A stretch of DNA of 64,000 bases from G051903925 sp051903925 (GTDB lineage: Bacteria; Pseudomonadota; Alphaproteobacteria; Zavarziniales; Zavarziniaceae): assembly GCF_051903925.1 (NCBI RefSeq), contig NZ_CP173678.1, positions 744,001-808,000 of the forward strand. The letters are read 5' to 3'. Shown piece by piece: positions 43,254-51,791 of the stretch. The stretch's first letter is position 1. Each line of letters begins with the position of its first letter. The notes beneath the pieces are model-generated. The model saw nothing but the letters and a program-made list of their open reading frames with translations, was not told the origin of the DNA and did no database searches. Made by a program: the position numbers and the translations under genes.

Positions 43254-43973
43254 TCATCCCCCCTTCACGAAGTAGCCGCCGGGGGCGCTGGCCCAGGGGA
43301 ACTTGGTGATTCGGGGGACCTGGCCGTCAAAGAATTCTTCCAGCGCCTCGCTCTCGCCAGGCCATTCGCGGATCGCGTATTCGTCTAGCAGGACGACGCC
43401 ACCCGTCAGGATGCGCGGCCAGAAGGCCCGCAACGCGGCCAGTGTCGGCGCGTACAGGTCCATGTCCAGGTGCAGCAAGGCAATGCGCAGGCCGGGATTG
43501 TCCGCGACATAGGCGGGCGCCGTCACGGTCACGTCGCCATCGACCAGTTCGACACGCGGGCGCTTCGGCACGAAGCTGTCAGCGTTGAAGGCATCGACCA
43601 GTTCGAACAGCGTGTCGCGGAAGGTGGCGGGGTTCCAGCCGTCCGCCGTGTTGCCCACCCGCTCGTCAAAGCCATCCTTCTCGCTGCGTTCCGCCAGGCC
43701 CTTGAAATGGTCGAAGCCCAGGACCTTGCGCGTACGGTCGCCGGTGCAGAACGTCTCAAGGAAACGGGCGAAGGAGAGCAGGGAGGCGCCCTTGTAGACG
43801 CCGCATTCGACGATGTCGCCGGGGATGTCCTGGACCAGCTTGAACACCTCGTAGTGCGCGAAGGCCTTCATGAAGGTCATGCGCCGCGCAAACGAGCCCA
43901 GGTTGGTGATCAGGTCGGGCTCGTCGATATGGCGCTTCAGCAGGCTGCGCAGCGTGTCCTCAGGAGTGGTCAT
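43254..43973 (-). CDS. TylF/MycF-type class I methyltransferase
   Basis: A 239-residue SAM-dependent O-methyltransferase resembling macrocin O-methyltransferase. The SAM loop is GDIVECGVYKGASLLSFA (about 52-69). The family metal-binding aspartates are in LLHLDMDLYAPT and VVLLDEYAIREWPG. TylF enzymes methylate sugar hydroxyls of natural products or glycans. Its start overlaps the end of the phytanoyl-CoA dioxygenase-like gene by 14 bp, so the two are probably co-expressed. Confidence 0.88.
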   Translation of the reverse strand: MTTPEDTLRSLLKRHIDEPDLITNLGSFARRMTFMKAFAHYEVFKLVQDIPGDIVECGVYKGASLLSFARFLETFCTGDRTRKVLGFDHFKGLAERSEKDGFDERVGNTADGWNPATFRDTLFELVDAFNADSFVPKRPRVELVDGDVTVTAPAYVADNPGLRIALLHLDMDLYAPTLAALRAFWPRILTGGVVLLDEYAIREWPGESEALEEFFDGQVPRITKFPWASAPGGYFVKGG

Positions 43974-44817
43974 GCTCTTCCTCGAATTCGATCAGGTCGG
44001 GATGCAGCGCCTTGAACGTGTGAAAGCCCTCGACCCGCCGGTTGGCCCAGGCGCGGGCCACGACCTCTGGCGCCAGCAGGTCGCCGAAGCGGACCTGGAT
44101 CGAATAGCGATGGCGGGGCCCCGGATTGTGGCCGGAGCGGTGGACGACGCGGTTGCCGAACAGGGCGACGTCGCCCGGCGCCAGGCTCAGCTTCACCTGG
44201 GCTGCCTCGAACGCGGCATGGAAGCGGGGCGCGATGAAGGCGTCGGCCGTTCGGCCACGGCTGCCGTCGGCATTGCGCTTGAAGCGGATCTCGACCGGCC
44301 AGACGCGGTCCGACAGGGCGGGCACGGCGTCGATCGCGCCATTGTGGGGACCGGAGTCGGTCAGTGGCGTCCAGGCCGTGAGCGAGCGCCCGCACAGCAT
44401 GTTGTAGGGATAGTCCTGGTGCCAGCCAAAGCCGCGATAGCCCTCACCCGCCAGGTCCATGCGGAACACCGCGTGCTGGAACGGCGAATGCAGGCGCGCC
44501 GTGCCCAGGCCTGCTGTCTCCAGCCTCTGCGCCACCGCGTCGACCAGTTCGGGAGCAGTGACCACGCGGCGAAAGGCCAGTGTCTCGCGCATGGCGTCAT
44601 AGACCTGGGACAGCAGGCGCCGGTCGCGTGCGACGACGGCATCGACCGCCGTATCCAGGTCGGTGCCGGGATCGTGGCCCAGGACCGCGCCGATCAGGTC
44701 CAGCAGCGTCGCCCGCACCTCGACCACCAGCGCCTGCGGCAGGAGGTTGCGCACCAGGTCGAGGGTGCCGCCCGGATCGGCGGCGGGGTTCGTTGGAGCG
44801 AAGGCGGGTTGGGCCAT
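43960..44817 (-). CDS. Phytanoyl-CoA dioxygenase (PhyH)-family Fe(II)/2-oxoglutarate oxygenase
   Basis: A 285-residue non-haem iron oxygenase. The iron-binding HxD is in FGWHQDYPYNML (about 144-155) and the distal His is in VVHRSGHNPGPRHRYSIQ, with the Arg for 2-oxoglutarate. The loop GPHNGAIDAVPALS is also PhyH-like. It would hydroxylate an unidentified substrate. Being coupled to a TylF-type methyltransferase suggests sequential hydroxylation and methylation of the same molecule, which is inference. Confidence 0.88.
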   Translation of the reverse strand: MAQPAFAPTNPAADPGGTLDLVRNLLPQALVVEVRATLLDLIGAVLGHDPGTDLDTAVDAVVARDRRLLSQVYDAMRETLAFRRVVTAPELVDAVAQRLETAGLGTARLHSPFQHAVFRMDLAGEGYRGFGWHQDYPYNMLCGRSLTAWTPLTDSGPHNGAIDAVPALSDRVWPVEIRFKRNADGSRGRTADAFIAPRFHAAFEAAQVKLSLAPGDVALFGNRVVHRSGHNPGPRHRYSIQVRFGDLLAPEVVARAWANRRVEGFHTFKALHPDLIEFEEEHDHS

Positions 44818-44871
44818 GGCGGCAGGCTAGGACGTCCCCCTTACAAAGGCATTAACCACGATGCAGGCCCC

Positions 44872-45300
44872 TCAGCGCCCCACGAGCGGATCGGACGGCG
44901 GCAGGGCGGCCGGCAATTCCGTCACGCTGACAATGCCCCAGCCAAGCGGATCGTCTGGCCGGCGGCGCGCGGTATAGAGGTAGCGCAGCCGCTCGAACGC
45001 CGTGCCGTCGCCGCGCAGGCGGTCCAGGTCTGAGGCAATCAGCGCCAGATCGGCTTCCAGCGGCCAGACCTTGAGCGCCACGATCTCCGTCCGCTTCCAG
45101 TCCAGACTGGCGAAGCGCTGCTTCAGTCCGTCGGCGGCGGCCTGCATGTCGGTCAGGACCTGCACGCCGGCCGCGGACGTGACCAGGGCAACCGGCGGCC
45201 AGAAGCAGCCGATATAGCGCGCCATGTCGCCCGCGTTGAAGGCACCGACATAGGCGCGGTAGAAGGCGGTGACGGACGCAGCAGTGTCGTCAGGGGTCAT
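44872..45300 (-). CDS. NTF2-like protein of unknown function
   Basis: A 142-residue alpha+beta barrel-type protein (SnoaL/NTF2-like fold). It opens with AFYRAYVGAFNAGDMARYIGCFWPP, the helix and cone entrance typical of the fold, and later ADLALIASDLDRLRGDG. It lies 4 nt after the MarR-like regulator gene and is in the same direction, so both are probably in one transcript. No catalytic residues can be assigned. Confidence 0.75.
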   Translation of the reverse strand: MTPDDTAASVTAFYRAYVGAFNAGDMARYIGCFWPPVALVTSAAGVQVLTDMQAAADGLKQRFASLDWKRTEIVALKVWPLEADLALIASDLDRLRGDGTAFERLRYLYTARRRPDDPLGWGIVSVTELPAALPPSDPLVGR

Positions 45301-45304
45301 GGCG

Positions 45305-45859
45305 TCAATCCTGGCCGTCGGGTTCGGGCAGTGTCGTGGCGGCGGGGCGGGGGCGGAAATCGGCCTCCACCACCTGGCTCACGCGGGCCAGGAAGTCCAT
45401 GCCGGTGTGGATCTGAATGTCGCTGAGGTGCGCGACGATCCGCGCGATATAGGCCTGGCCGCTGGCGATCATCGTCGCCACGAAGTCGACGCCGCCGGGG
45501 GTCAGGCTGATCGTCTTCTCTCGGCCCGAATCCGGGCTCTCGTCGATGGTGATGAGGGAGAGCGGGGGCTGCGCCATCTTGCGCAGGGCCTTGGTGATGG
45601 CGGGACTGCCCAGTTCGTACCATTCGCCCACCAGCTGCTCGATCACCTTGCGCTTCAGCACGCGGCCGTCCTGGCCCCGCGAATGGATCAGCCACAGGAT
45701 CACCGTCTGGTGCCGGTTCAGGACGCCGCTGCTCAGGTGCTTCTCGACCGCCATCCCCACGGTGTAGTGGAAGGGGAAGAACAGCTGCAGGAAGTTGCCC
45801 GGCGCATTGTCCCGGGTGATGGGGGTTGCGGGCCGGAACCGGGACACAGGCCGCGCCAT
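45305..45859 (-). CDS. Winged-helix (MarR-like) transcriptional regulator
   Basis: A 184-residue protein. The centre has a helix-turn-helix pattern: LNRHQTVILWLIHSRGQDG, LKRKVIEQLVGEWYELGSPAITKAL, and a wing with SLITIDESPDSGREKTISLTPGG (about residues 100-125), which is the MarR/PadR layout. The N-terminal 35 residues and C-terminal helices probably dimerise. It is co-directional with the NTF2-like gene downstream. Target and ligand are unknown. Confidence 0.75.
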   Translation of the reverse strand: MARPVSRFRPATPITRDNAPGNFLQLFFPFHYTVGMAVEKHLSSGVLNRHQTVILWLIHSRGQDGRVLKRKVIEQLVGEWYELGSPAITKALRKMAQPPLSLITIDESPDSGREKTISLTPGGVDFVATMIASGQAYIARIVAHLSDIQIHTGMDFLARVSQVVEADFRPRPAATTLPEPDGQD

Positions 45860-45934
45860 GGGATCCTCAAGCGTTGCGGACCCTCACCATACAATCCCTG
45901 CCCTCGCGGGCAGCAACTCCCCACGCGGAGAAAT

Positions 45935-46354
45935 TCAGGATGCGCGAAAGGCTGCCTCGGCCACCGCCGTGTTCATGAAGTCGCGGAAGTGCAGCCAGCG
46001 GGCGTCCGCCACGGTGATGACGTGCACGAAGTCGGAGCGGATCTCGCGCCCCGTCGACCGGGCGGTCAGGCGCAGGCGGCCCGTCACCACGACCTTGTCG
46101 CCGGCACAGATGAACTCGTCGGCGTCGAACTGGTGGATGTCGACGCTGGCCAAGACCGTCTCGAAGAAGCGCCGGGCCTGCGCCAGCCCCTCATAATGGC
46201 CGGCATAGGGAATGACCGCCGGGCCATAGAAGTCGATCACGACCGCGTTGTGCAGCAGCGCCACGATGCCATCCACGTCCTGCGCGCCAAAGCGCTCGAA
46301 AATGGCTTGCGTCACATCCAGCGGCGTCGGTGCCATGGCAGGTTTGTCCCTCAT
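45935..46354 (-). CDS. NTF2/SnoaL-like protein downstream of the P450
   Basis: About 139 residues with the SnoaL-like ketosteroid-isomerase fold: VTQAIFERFGAQDVDGIVALL, then DFYGPAVIPYAGHYEGLAQARRFFE, and REIRSDFVHVITVADARWLHFRDFMN. ATG 46354 has GGAAAC 5-6 nt upstream; ATG 46336 is an alternative. It starts 22 nt after the P450 stop and should be in the same operon, where it may act as isomerase, hydrolase or carrier for a P450 product. Confidence 0.78.
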   Translation of the reverse strand: MRDKPAMAPTPLDVTQAIFERFGAQDVDGIVALLHNAVVIDFYGPAVIPYAGHYEGLAQARRFFETVLASVDIHQFDADEFICAGDKVVVTGRLRLTARSTGREIRSDFVHVITVADARWLHFRDFMNTAVAEAAFRAS

Positions 46355-46359
46355 TATCG

Positions 46360-46372
46360 TTTCCAATGGAAA
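46360..46372. promoter_or_regulatory. TTTCCA-A-TGGAAA dyad between P450 and NTF2-like genes
   Basis: A 13-bp inverted repeat with the same TGGAAA half-site as the larger dyad in front of the P450 gene (47652-47668). It may be a second binding site for the same regulator. Confidence 0.5.
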
Positions 46373-46376
46373 TATA

Positions 46377-47642
46377 TCAGGCCGGTTTGCGCCAGAAGGC
46401 GATGCGGTTGCTCGCCGGCCCGTGGTTCAGCAGGCTGACCCCCTGCCAGTCGAGGCCCCGGGTGTCGGCGCGGCCCAGGCGGTCGCAGCGGGCCAGCAGT
46501 TCCAGCGCCGTCTGCCCCGCCTCCAGCCGCGCCAGGGGCGCGCCCAGGCAGCGGTGGATGCCGTGGCCCAGGCTCATGTGGCGATGGGAATTGGGCCGGT
46601 CCAGGCGGAAGCGGCGTGGCTCCGGGAATGTTTCGGGGTCGTGGTTGGCCGCGCCGAAGAAGCAGGCGACCCAGTCGCCGGCGCGGATCTCGGCCGGGCC
46701 GATCGTCACGTCGCGCGTGGCGATGCGGAACAGGCGCTGCGGCGGCCCGTGCAGGCGCATGGTCTCGTCATAGACCGCGCCGAAGCGGGACACGTCCTGC
46801 TGCAGGGCGGCCCAGGCCGCGGGCTCGTCCGCCAGGACGGTGAAGAGATTGCCGAGCAGGAAGCTCGTGGTCTCCGCCCCAGCGACGGTCGCGGTCATGC
46901 AGAAGCGGATGACCTCGTCCCGGGTCAGGCGCTCGCCCTCGACCTCGGTCAGGATGAAGGCGTCGAGCAGGCTGTCGCTGCGTGGCGCCCCAGCCGCCAG
47001 TTCGGCCAGGCGCTGGTCAACATGGGCGGTGTAGAAGGCCATGACCGCATGGTTGCAGGCCTGGCGCTCTGCCGGCTCCAGGTCGGCGGAGAGCATGAAG
47101 GCGGTCGCCCAGCGCCGGATTTCGGCTGCGCGATCCTGCGGCACCCCCAGCATCAGCGCCATGACCCGCGCCGGCAGGACGTCGCAATAGCCGTCCATGA
47201 CGTCGACGGCGGCACCATCCGGTCGCCCCGCCAGCAGCGTGTCGAGCGTCGCCCGCACCAGATTGCGCACCGCAGGCGCCAGGGCCTGGACAGCCCCCGG
47301 CGTGAAGGCGAGGGAGGCGATGCGGCGCAGGCGCGTGTGCTCTGGCCGGTCGTGGTTGACCAGCATCAGGCTCGGCGCGCTCGACGCCTCCTGCAGCGTA
47401 TCGCGGGAAGAGAACGTCTCATGGTCGAACGCGACGCGCTGCACGTCGGCATAGGACAGCACGACCCAGGCCGGCTGTGGCCGGTCGACGCCCGGCACCG
47501 TCCCGGGCGGATAGTCCAGGTAGCCGAAGACCGGGGCGGCATCGCGCAACAGGTCATAGAAGGGGTAGGGATCGCGCACCACCGCCGGCTCGGTCAGGCG
47601 GGCAGCAGTGAACGGGGCTTCCTGGGGGGCATGGGCGCTCAT
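46377..47642 (-). CDS. Cytochrome P450
   Basis: A 421-residue soluble bacterial P450. The heme ligand is C365 in LGHGIHRCLGAPLAR. The oxygen-activating I-helix is ATVAGAETTSFLLGN, and the ExxR pair is in VYDETMRLHGPPQRLFR. The N-terminus has no membrane anchor. It would need external ferredoxin and reductase, which are not in the window. Substrate unknown. The gene has its own promoter with a palindromic operator and is followed by an NTF2-like gene. Confidence 0.95.
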   Translation of the reverse strand: MSAHAPQEAPFTAARLTEPAVVRDPYPFYDLLRDAAPVFGYLDYPPGTVPGVDRPQPAWVVLSYADVQRVAFDHETFSSRDTLQEASSAPSLMLVNHDRPEHTRLRRIASLAFTPGAVQALAPAVRNLVRATLDTLLAGRPDGAAVDVMDGYCDVLPARVMALMLGVPQDRAAEIRRWATAFMLSADLEPAERQACNHAVMAFYTAHVDQRLAELAAGAPRSDSLLDAFILTEVEGERLTRDEVIRFCMTATVAGAETTSFLLGNLFTVLADEPAAWAALQQDVSRFGAVYDETMRLHGPPQRLFRIATRDVTIGPAEIRAGDWVACFFGAANHDPETFPEPRRFRLDRPNSHRHMSLGHGIHRCLGAPLARLEAGQTALELLARCDRLGRADTRGLDWQGVSLLNHGPASNRIAFWRKPA

Positions 47643-47651
47643 ATCCGCCTC

Positions 47652-47701
47652 TTGGAAATTGTTTCCAACAGGAAGTTATGTACGATCCTGAACGCCGTCA
47701 A
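47652..47701 (-). promoter_or_regulatory. Promoter and palindromic operator of the P450 operon
   Basis: On the minus strand a -35 TTGACG (47701-47696) and -10 TAACTT (47678-47673) are 17 nt apart. Just downstream lies a perfect palindrome with 7-bp arms, TTGGAAA-CAA-TTTCCAA (47668-47652), ending 10 nt before the start codon. It would cover the transcription start, the classic position for a repressor such as a TetR-type protein. The regulator is not identified. Confidence 0.7.
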
Positions 47702-47770
47702 CCTGTCCCTGGTCGACCGGGCTGACCCGGCCTAGACTGGTGTGCCGGGTTGAGGTTGGAGACTGCCGAA

Positions 47771-47983
47771 ATGCCAAGGGTTCTGAGTTGGCCGCTGATC
47801 GTCGCGATCCTGATCGGAGAGGCGGTCTTCGTGGGATTTCTGCTGGGCTTCATCGACACGATCGTGCCCCTCCCACAGGCGGTCCTCGTGGGGGGTGTTG
47901 GGGCCGCCGTAGGTGTTCTGGCCGCCTTCCTGCTGAGTGTCCGTCGCAACCAGCTGGCGGCCCGCGACGGCCGGCCGCCGTAA
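47771..47983 (+). CDS. Small two-helix membrane protein
   Basis: 70 residues from ATG 47771. Two hydrophobic helices are clear: WPLIVAILIGEAVFVGFLLG and QAVLVGGVGAAVGVLAAFLL, with a short loop and a basic cytoplasmic end (SVRRNQLAARDG). No family recognised. It is divergent from the P450 promoter, about 100 nt away. Confidence 0.65.
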   Translation: MPRVLSWPLIVAILIGEAVFVGFLLGFIDTIVPLPQAVLVGGVGAAVGVLAAFLLSVRRNQLAARDGRPP

Positions 47984-48130
47984 GGGAAATCCACGCCGCG
48001 GGACCCGGAATCACGGGAATAGAAGGAGTCTCACAGGAATTCTCGTGAGTGGCCCGGGAGTTGCACAGTCCTTGCCCATCCGGACAATCGGCCGGCGGGT
48101 GGCGCAGATTGCGCGCAAGGCAGGCAGGGC

Positions 48131-49060
48131 ATGCGCTTCACGCTGAAGCAGATCGCCTATTTCGTAGCCGCGGCAGAGGCGGGCAGCATCGCCGTCGCCT
48201 CGCTGCGCATCCACATCTCGCCACCCTCGATCTCGGCGGCGATTGCAGCGCTCGAGGCAGAGTTCGGCTTCCAGCTGTTCATCCGCCACCATGCGCAAGG
48301 GCTGTCCCTGACGCCGCAGGGCCAGCGCTTCCTGAACGAGGCGCGCAGCCTGCTGAACCAGGCGGAGGACCTGGCCGCCGCTGCCAGCGAGCTGTCCACC
48401 AGGGTCGGCGGCGTCCTCAATATCGGCTGTCTGTCGACGCTCTATCCGCTCGTCGTGCCGGAACTGCTGCACGTCTTTCGCCAGCGCCATCCCAGCGTTC
48501 GGGTCGAGGCCCTGGCGGGGCATCACGAGGAATTACTGGCCAGGCTGCGAGGCGGGCAGATCAGCCTGGTGCTTGGCTATGACCTGGGCGTCCGGGCGCC
48601 CGACATCGACTTTGCTCCCCTGGCGACACTGCCGCCCTTTGCCTTCGTGTCGTCCGCCCATCCGCTGGCCGATGCCGGACGGGTGGCGCTGGAGACCCTG
48701 GCGCCGGAGCCATTCCTGCTGCTCGACATGCCGGTTTCCCGCGACTACTTCCTGGCCCTGTTCCACCGTGCGGGCCTGGTGCCGCAGATCGGCGGCCGCT
48801 TCGAGCATATCGAGATCATCCGCAGCCTGGTCGCCCGGGGCGAGGGCTTCGGCATCGCCAATGCGCCGCCACGCAACCGCATGTCCCTGGACGGCCATCC
48901 CTTGCGCTACCTGCGGCTGGAGGGGGCGGTGGAGCCGCTGGCCCACGGCGTCATGACGATGAAGGGCATCCGCGCCACCCAGACGATGGAGGCGTTCCTG
49001 GCCCTGTGCCGCCAGCTGGTGACCGACCGCGGCATGCCGGGCGTCGATCTCCATCTCTGA
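48131..49060 (+). CDS. LysR-family transcriptional regulator
   Basis: A 309-residue regulator. The N-terminal HTH is LKQIAYFVAAAEAGSIAVAS followed by HISPPSISAAIAALEAEFG; the unusual IHISPPSISAAI recognition helix is typical of one LTTR subgroup. The periplasmic-binding-protein-like effector domain follows from about residue 90. ATG 48131 follows AGGCAGGGC. The acyl-CoA dehydrogenase gene downstream is co-directional but separated by a tandem repeat; whether it is the target is unknown. Confidence 0.9.
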   Translation: MRFTLKQIAYFVAAAEAGSIAVASLRIHISPPSISAAIAALEAEFGFQLFIRHHAQGLSLTPQGQRFLNEARSLLNQAEDLAAAASELSTRVGGVLNIGCLSTLYPLVVPELLHVFRQRHPSVRVEALAGHHEELLARLRGGQISLVLGYDLGVRAPDIDFAPLATLPPFAFVSSAHPLADAGRVALETLAPEPFLLLDMPVSRDYFLALFHRAGLVPQIGGRFEHIEIIRSLVARGEGFGIANAPPRNRMSLDGHPLRYLRLEGAVEPLAHGVMTMKGIRATQTMEAFLALCRQLVTDRGMPGVDLHL

Positions 49061-49111
49061 TCGGCCCAAGTCGGATTGGCCCAAGTCGGGTTGGCCCAAG
49101 TCGGGTTGGCC
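49061..49111. repeat. Tandem repeat of a 15-bp unit, 3.4 copies
   Basis: Unit TTGGCCCAAGTCGGG: a first copy with two changes at 49061-49075, exact copies at 49076-49090 and 49091-49105, and a partial TTGGCC to 49111. It starts right after the LysR stop codon. Each unit contains TTGGCCCAA, a near-perfect palindrome. Confidence 0.85.
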
Positions 49112-49171
49112 TTGAGGCCGCGCGCGCTTTAGTCTCCGCGCTTTCCGTCAGCAGCCTGGATTGCGCACGAC

Positions 49172-50344
49172 ATGGACTTCACCCGCACGCCGCTCGAACT
49201 CGAGCTTGAGGCCCGGACCCAGGCCTTCATCCGCGATGTCGTGATCCCCTACGAGAAGGATCCGCGCCTGGGCCATCATGGGCCGTCGGACGACCTGCGG
49301 CTGGAACTGGTCGCCAAGGCCAAGGCGGCAGGCCTGCTGGCGCCGCACCTGCCCAAGGAGTATGGCGGCCATGACCTGAATCACCGCCAGCAGGCGACGG
49401 TGTTCCGGGCGGCCGGCTATTCGGTCCTGGGGCCGATCGCGATGAACATCATGGCGCCCGACGAGGGCAACATGCACCTGCTGCACAAGGTGGCGAACCC
49501 CGAGCAGAAGGCGCGCTACCTGAAGCCGCTGGCGGCGGGCGAGACGCGCTCCGCCTTCCTGATGACGGAGCCGGACGGCGGCGCCGGCTCCGACCCCGCC
49601 CTGCTGGCGACGACGGCGGTGCAGTCGGGCAACCATTGGGTCATCAACGGGCGCAAGTGGCTGATCACCGGGGCCGACGGAGCGGACGCCGCGATCATCA
49701 TGGCGCGCACCGGCTCCAGCGCCACGCTGTTCCTGACCGACATGAACCAGCCCGGCATCACGATCGAGCGGGTGCTGGACACCATCGATTCCTCCATGCC
49801 CGGCGGCCATGCCGTCGTCAACATCCAGGACCTGCGCCTGCCCGCGGACCAGGTCCTGGGCGAGGTCGATGGCGGCTTCCGCTATGCCCAGGTGCGCCTG
49901 GCGCCGGCCCGCCTGACGCATTGCATGCGCTGGTGGGGCTCGGCCAAGCGGGCGCACGACATCGCCGCCAACTACGCCCTGCACCGCAAGGCGTTCGGCA
50001 AGCCGCTGATCGAGCACGAGGGCGTCGGCTTCCAGTTGGCTGACAATTTGGCCGACCTGCAGATGGCGCTGCTGATGATCGACCACACCGCGTGGGTCCT
50101 GGACCAGGGCGCGCGCGGCACCGCTGAATCCAGCATGGCCAAGCTGACCGTGTCGGAGGCGCTGTTCCGCGTGGCCGACCGCTGCGTGCAGATCCTGGGC
50201 GGCCTGGGTGTCACCGGCGACACGCCGGTCGAGCAGATCTTCCGCGAGATCCGCGCCTTCCGCATCTATGACGGTCCGTCAGAGGTGCACCGCTTCTCGA
50301 TCGCCCGCAACCTCCAGCGCGACCTGCAGAAGGCGCCGCACTGA
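49172..50344 (+). CDS. Acyl-CoA dehydrogenase
   Basis: A 390-residue FAD enzyme. The central FAD motif is AFLMTEPDGGAGSDPAL, and the second block is WVINGRKWLITGADGADAAI. The C-terminal region has KAFGKPLIEHEGVGFQLADN and the final FRIYDGPSEVHRFSIARN. Cytoplasmic oxidation of an acyl-CoA to the enoyl-CoA is the expected reaction; chain type is not predictable. Ends just before the second palindromic repeat. Confidence 0.92.
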   Translation: MDFTRTPLELELEARTQAFIRDVVIPYEKDPRLGHHGPSDDLRLELVAKAKAAGLLAPHLPKEYGGHDLNHRQQATVFRAAGYSVLGPIAMNIMAPDEGNMHLLHKVANPEQKARYLKPLAAGETRSAFLMTEPDGGAGSDPALLATTAVQSGNHWVINGRKWLITGADGADAAIIMARTGSSATLFLTDMNQPGITIERVLDTIDSSMPGGHAVVNIQDLRLPADQVLGEVDGGFRYAQVRLAPARLTHCMRWWGSAKRAHDIAANYALHRKAFGKPLIEHEGVGFQLADNLADLQMALLMIDHTAWVLDQGARGTAESSMAKLTVSEALFRVADRCVQILGGLGVTGDTPVEQIFREIRAFRIYDGPSEVHRFSIARNLQRDLQKAPH

Positions 50345-50355
50345 GCGGTCCGGAA

Positions 50356-50472
50356 GGATGCTTCGAGACGCCGGCCCGATGGCCGGCTCCTCAGCATGAC
50401 GCCGTTGGTTGTGTTGGGATTCTCCCAACGGCCGTCATCCTGAGGAGGGCCGAAGGCCCGTCTCGAAGGATG
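50356..50472. repeat. Palindromic dispersed repeat, copy 2
   Basis: A 117-bp element with outer arms GGATGCTTCGAGACG and CGTCTCGAAGGATG. Inner hairpins are GCCGGCC-CGAT-GGCCGGC (50370-50387) and GGGCC-GAA-GGCCC (50447-50459), and a central GCCGTTGG / CCAACGGC pair encloses the spacer. Layout equals copy 1 at 34265-34378 although the stem sequences differ. It lies between the convergent ends of an acyl-CoA dehydrogenase and an aldo-keto reductase gene. Confidence 0.87.
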
Positions 50473-50498
50473 CGTGCCCAGCGCGTCCGCCGCCCCCC

Positions 50499-51542
50499 TC
50501 AGCCCTTCTTCCCGAACGGTGGGGGCAGGCGGACGGCGGATTGGCGCTTCAACATCCAACCGGGATATTCGGGGGGCAGCTCGCTCACCGCGTCGAGCGT
50601 CGCGATCTCTTCTGGCGAGAGGGTCAGTTCGGTCGCGGCGATGTTGTCCTCCAGCTGCTCGACCGTGCGGGCACCGATGATGACGGTCGTCACGTGCGCC
50701 TTGGACAGCAGCCAGGCCAGGGCGACGCGGGCGACCGTCACGCCATGCGCATTGCCGATCTGGCGCATTGCCTCGATGCAGGCAAAGGCACGCTCCCTGT
50801 GCACTGGCGGGAAGTCGAAGGTGACGCGCCGCGCCCCTTCCGGCCCGTTGGATCCGGGACCGAACTTGCCCGACAGCAGGCCGCCGGCCAGCGGGCTCCA
50901 CACCATCAGGCCGACCCTCTCCTCGGTCAGCAGGGGCACGATCTCGCGCTCCAGGTCGCGGCCGGCGATCGTGTAGTAGGCCTGAAGCGTCTCGAAGCGG
51001 GCCAGGTTCTGCCGCTCGGAAATGCCAAGCGCCTTCATGATGCGCCAGGCCTGCCAGTTGGAGACGCCGACATAGCGGACCAGGCCCTGCCGCACCAGGT
51101 CGTCCAGGGCGCGCAGCGTCTCCTCCACCGGGGTCACGATGTCGTTGCCGTGAATCTGGAACAGATCGATATGGTCCACCTGCAACCGGTCCAGGCTTTC
51201 CTCGACCGAATCCATGATGTGCCCGCGCGATGCGCCGCGATCGTTGGGCCCGCGCCCCATGTCGCCAAAGACCTTGGTGGCGATCACGACGTCCGCCCTG
51301 CGCACGCCAAGGTTCCGTAGCGCCTGGCCCAGCAGCGCCTCCGACTCGCCCATGGAATAGACATTGGCCGTATCAATGAAGTTGATGCCGGCGTCCAGCG
51401 CGGTCTTCACCACCTGCTCGGCCTGGGCCAGGTTCAGGTCGCCGACCTTGCTCCAGATCTCGCCCTGGCCGCCGAATGTCATGGTTCCCAGGCACAGCTC
51501 GGACACGAACAGGCCCGTGCGGCCCATCTGGTTGTAGCGCAT
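50499..51542 (-). CDS. Aldo/keto reductase
   Basis: A 347-residue NADPH-dependent TIM-barrel oxidoreductase (AKR, YajO/Tas-like). The catalytic tetrad is recognisable: FIDTANVYSMGESEALLG (Asp, Tyr), VIATKVFG (Lys), and IDLFQIHGND (His). The cofactor site near the end is VTTVIIGARTVEQLEDNIAA. ATG 51542 has GGAGGGAG 6 nt upstream. Substrate unknown. Confidence 0.92.
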   Translation of the reverse strand: MRYNQMGRTGLFVSELCLGTMTFGGQGEIWSKVGDLNLAQAEQVVKTALDAGINFIDTANVYSMGESEALLGQALRNLGVRRADVVIATKVFGDMGRGPNDRGASRGHIMDSVEESLDRLQVDHIDLFQIHGNDIVTPVEETLRALDDLVRQGLVRYVGVSNWQAWRIMKALGISERQNLARFETLQAYYTIAGRDLEREIVPLLTEERVGLMVWSPLAGGLLSGKFGPGSNGPEGARRVTFDFPPVHRERAFACIEAMRQIGNAHGVTVARVALAWLLSKAHVTTVIIGARTVEQLEDNIAATELTLSPEEIATLDAVSELPPEYPGWMLKRQSAVRLPPPFGKKG

Positions 51543-51791
51543 GCGTTCTCCCTCCGATGGTCGCGGCCCGCCGCGGCTGCGGCTTCCGCCGGGCGCCCGG
51601 GCGAAGAAACCGAGGGTACAAGCCTAGCGCCCCCGCCCCTGCGCGCGCGCCGCCCGTCCGGTCTGGTCGGGAGCAAAGCAAACTTGGCGCCGTGGCGCTT
51701 GGCCAAGACAGGGGCACTGTCCTAAATAGGTTTCGAAGGGCGTTGCCGTGGCGCGTCCGCCGGGTTCGGGCTGTAGCGACTGGAGGCAGAG

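Noticed and set aside
49061..49111. Possible CRISPR array
   Set aside because: Units are contiguous 15-mers with no spacers, and no cas gene is present.
50345..50498. Transposon terminal inverted repeats
   Set aside because: The inverted arms enclose no gene and recur as the same size element elsewhere in the window, fitting a REP/BIME-like repeat instead.
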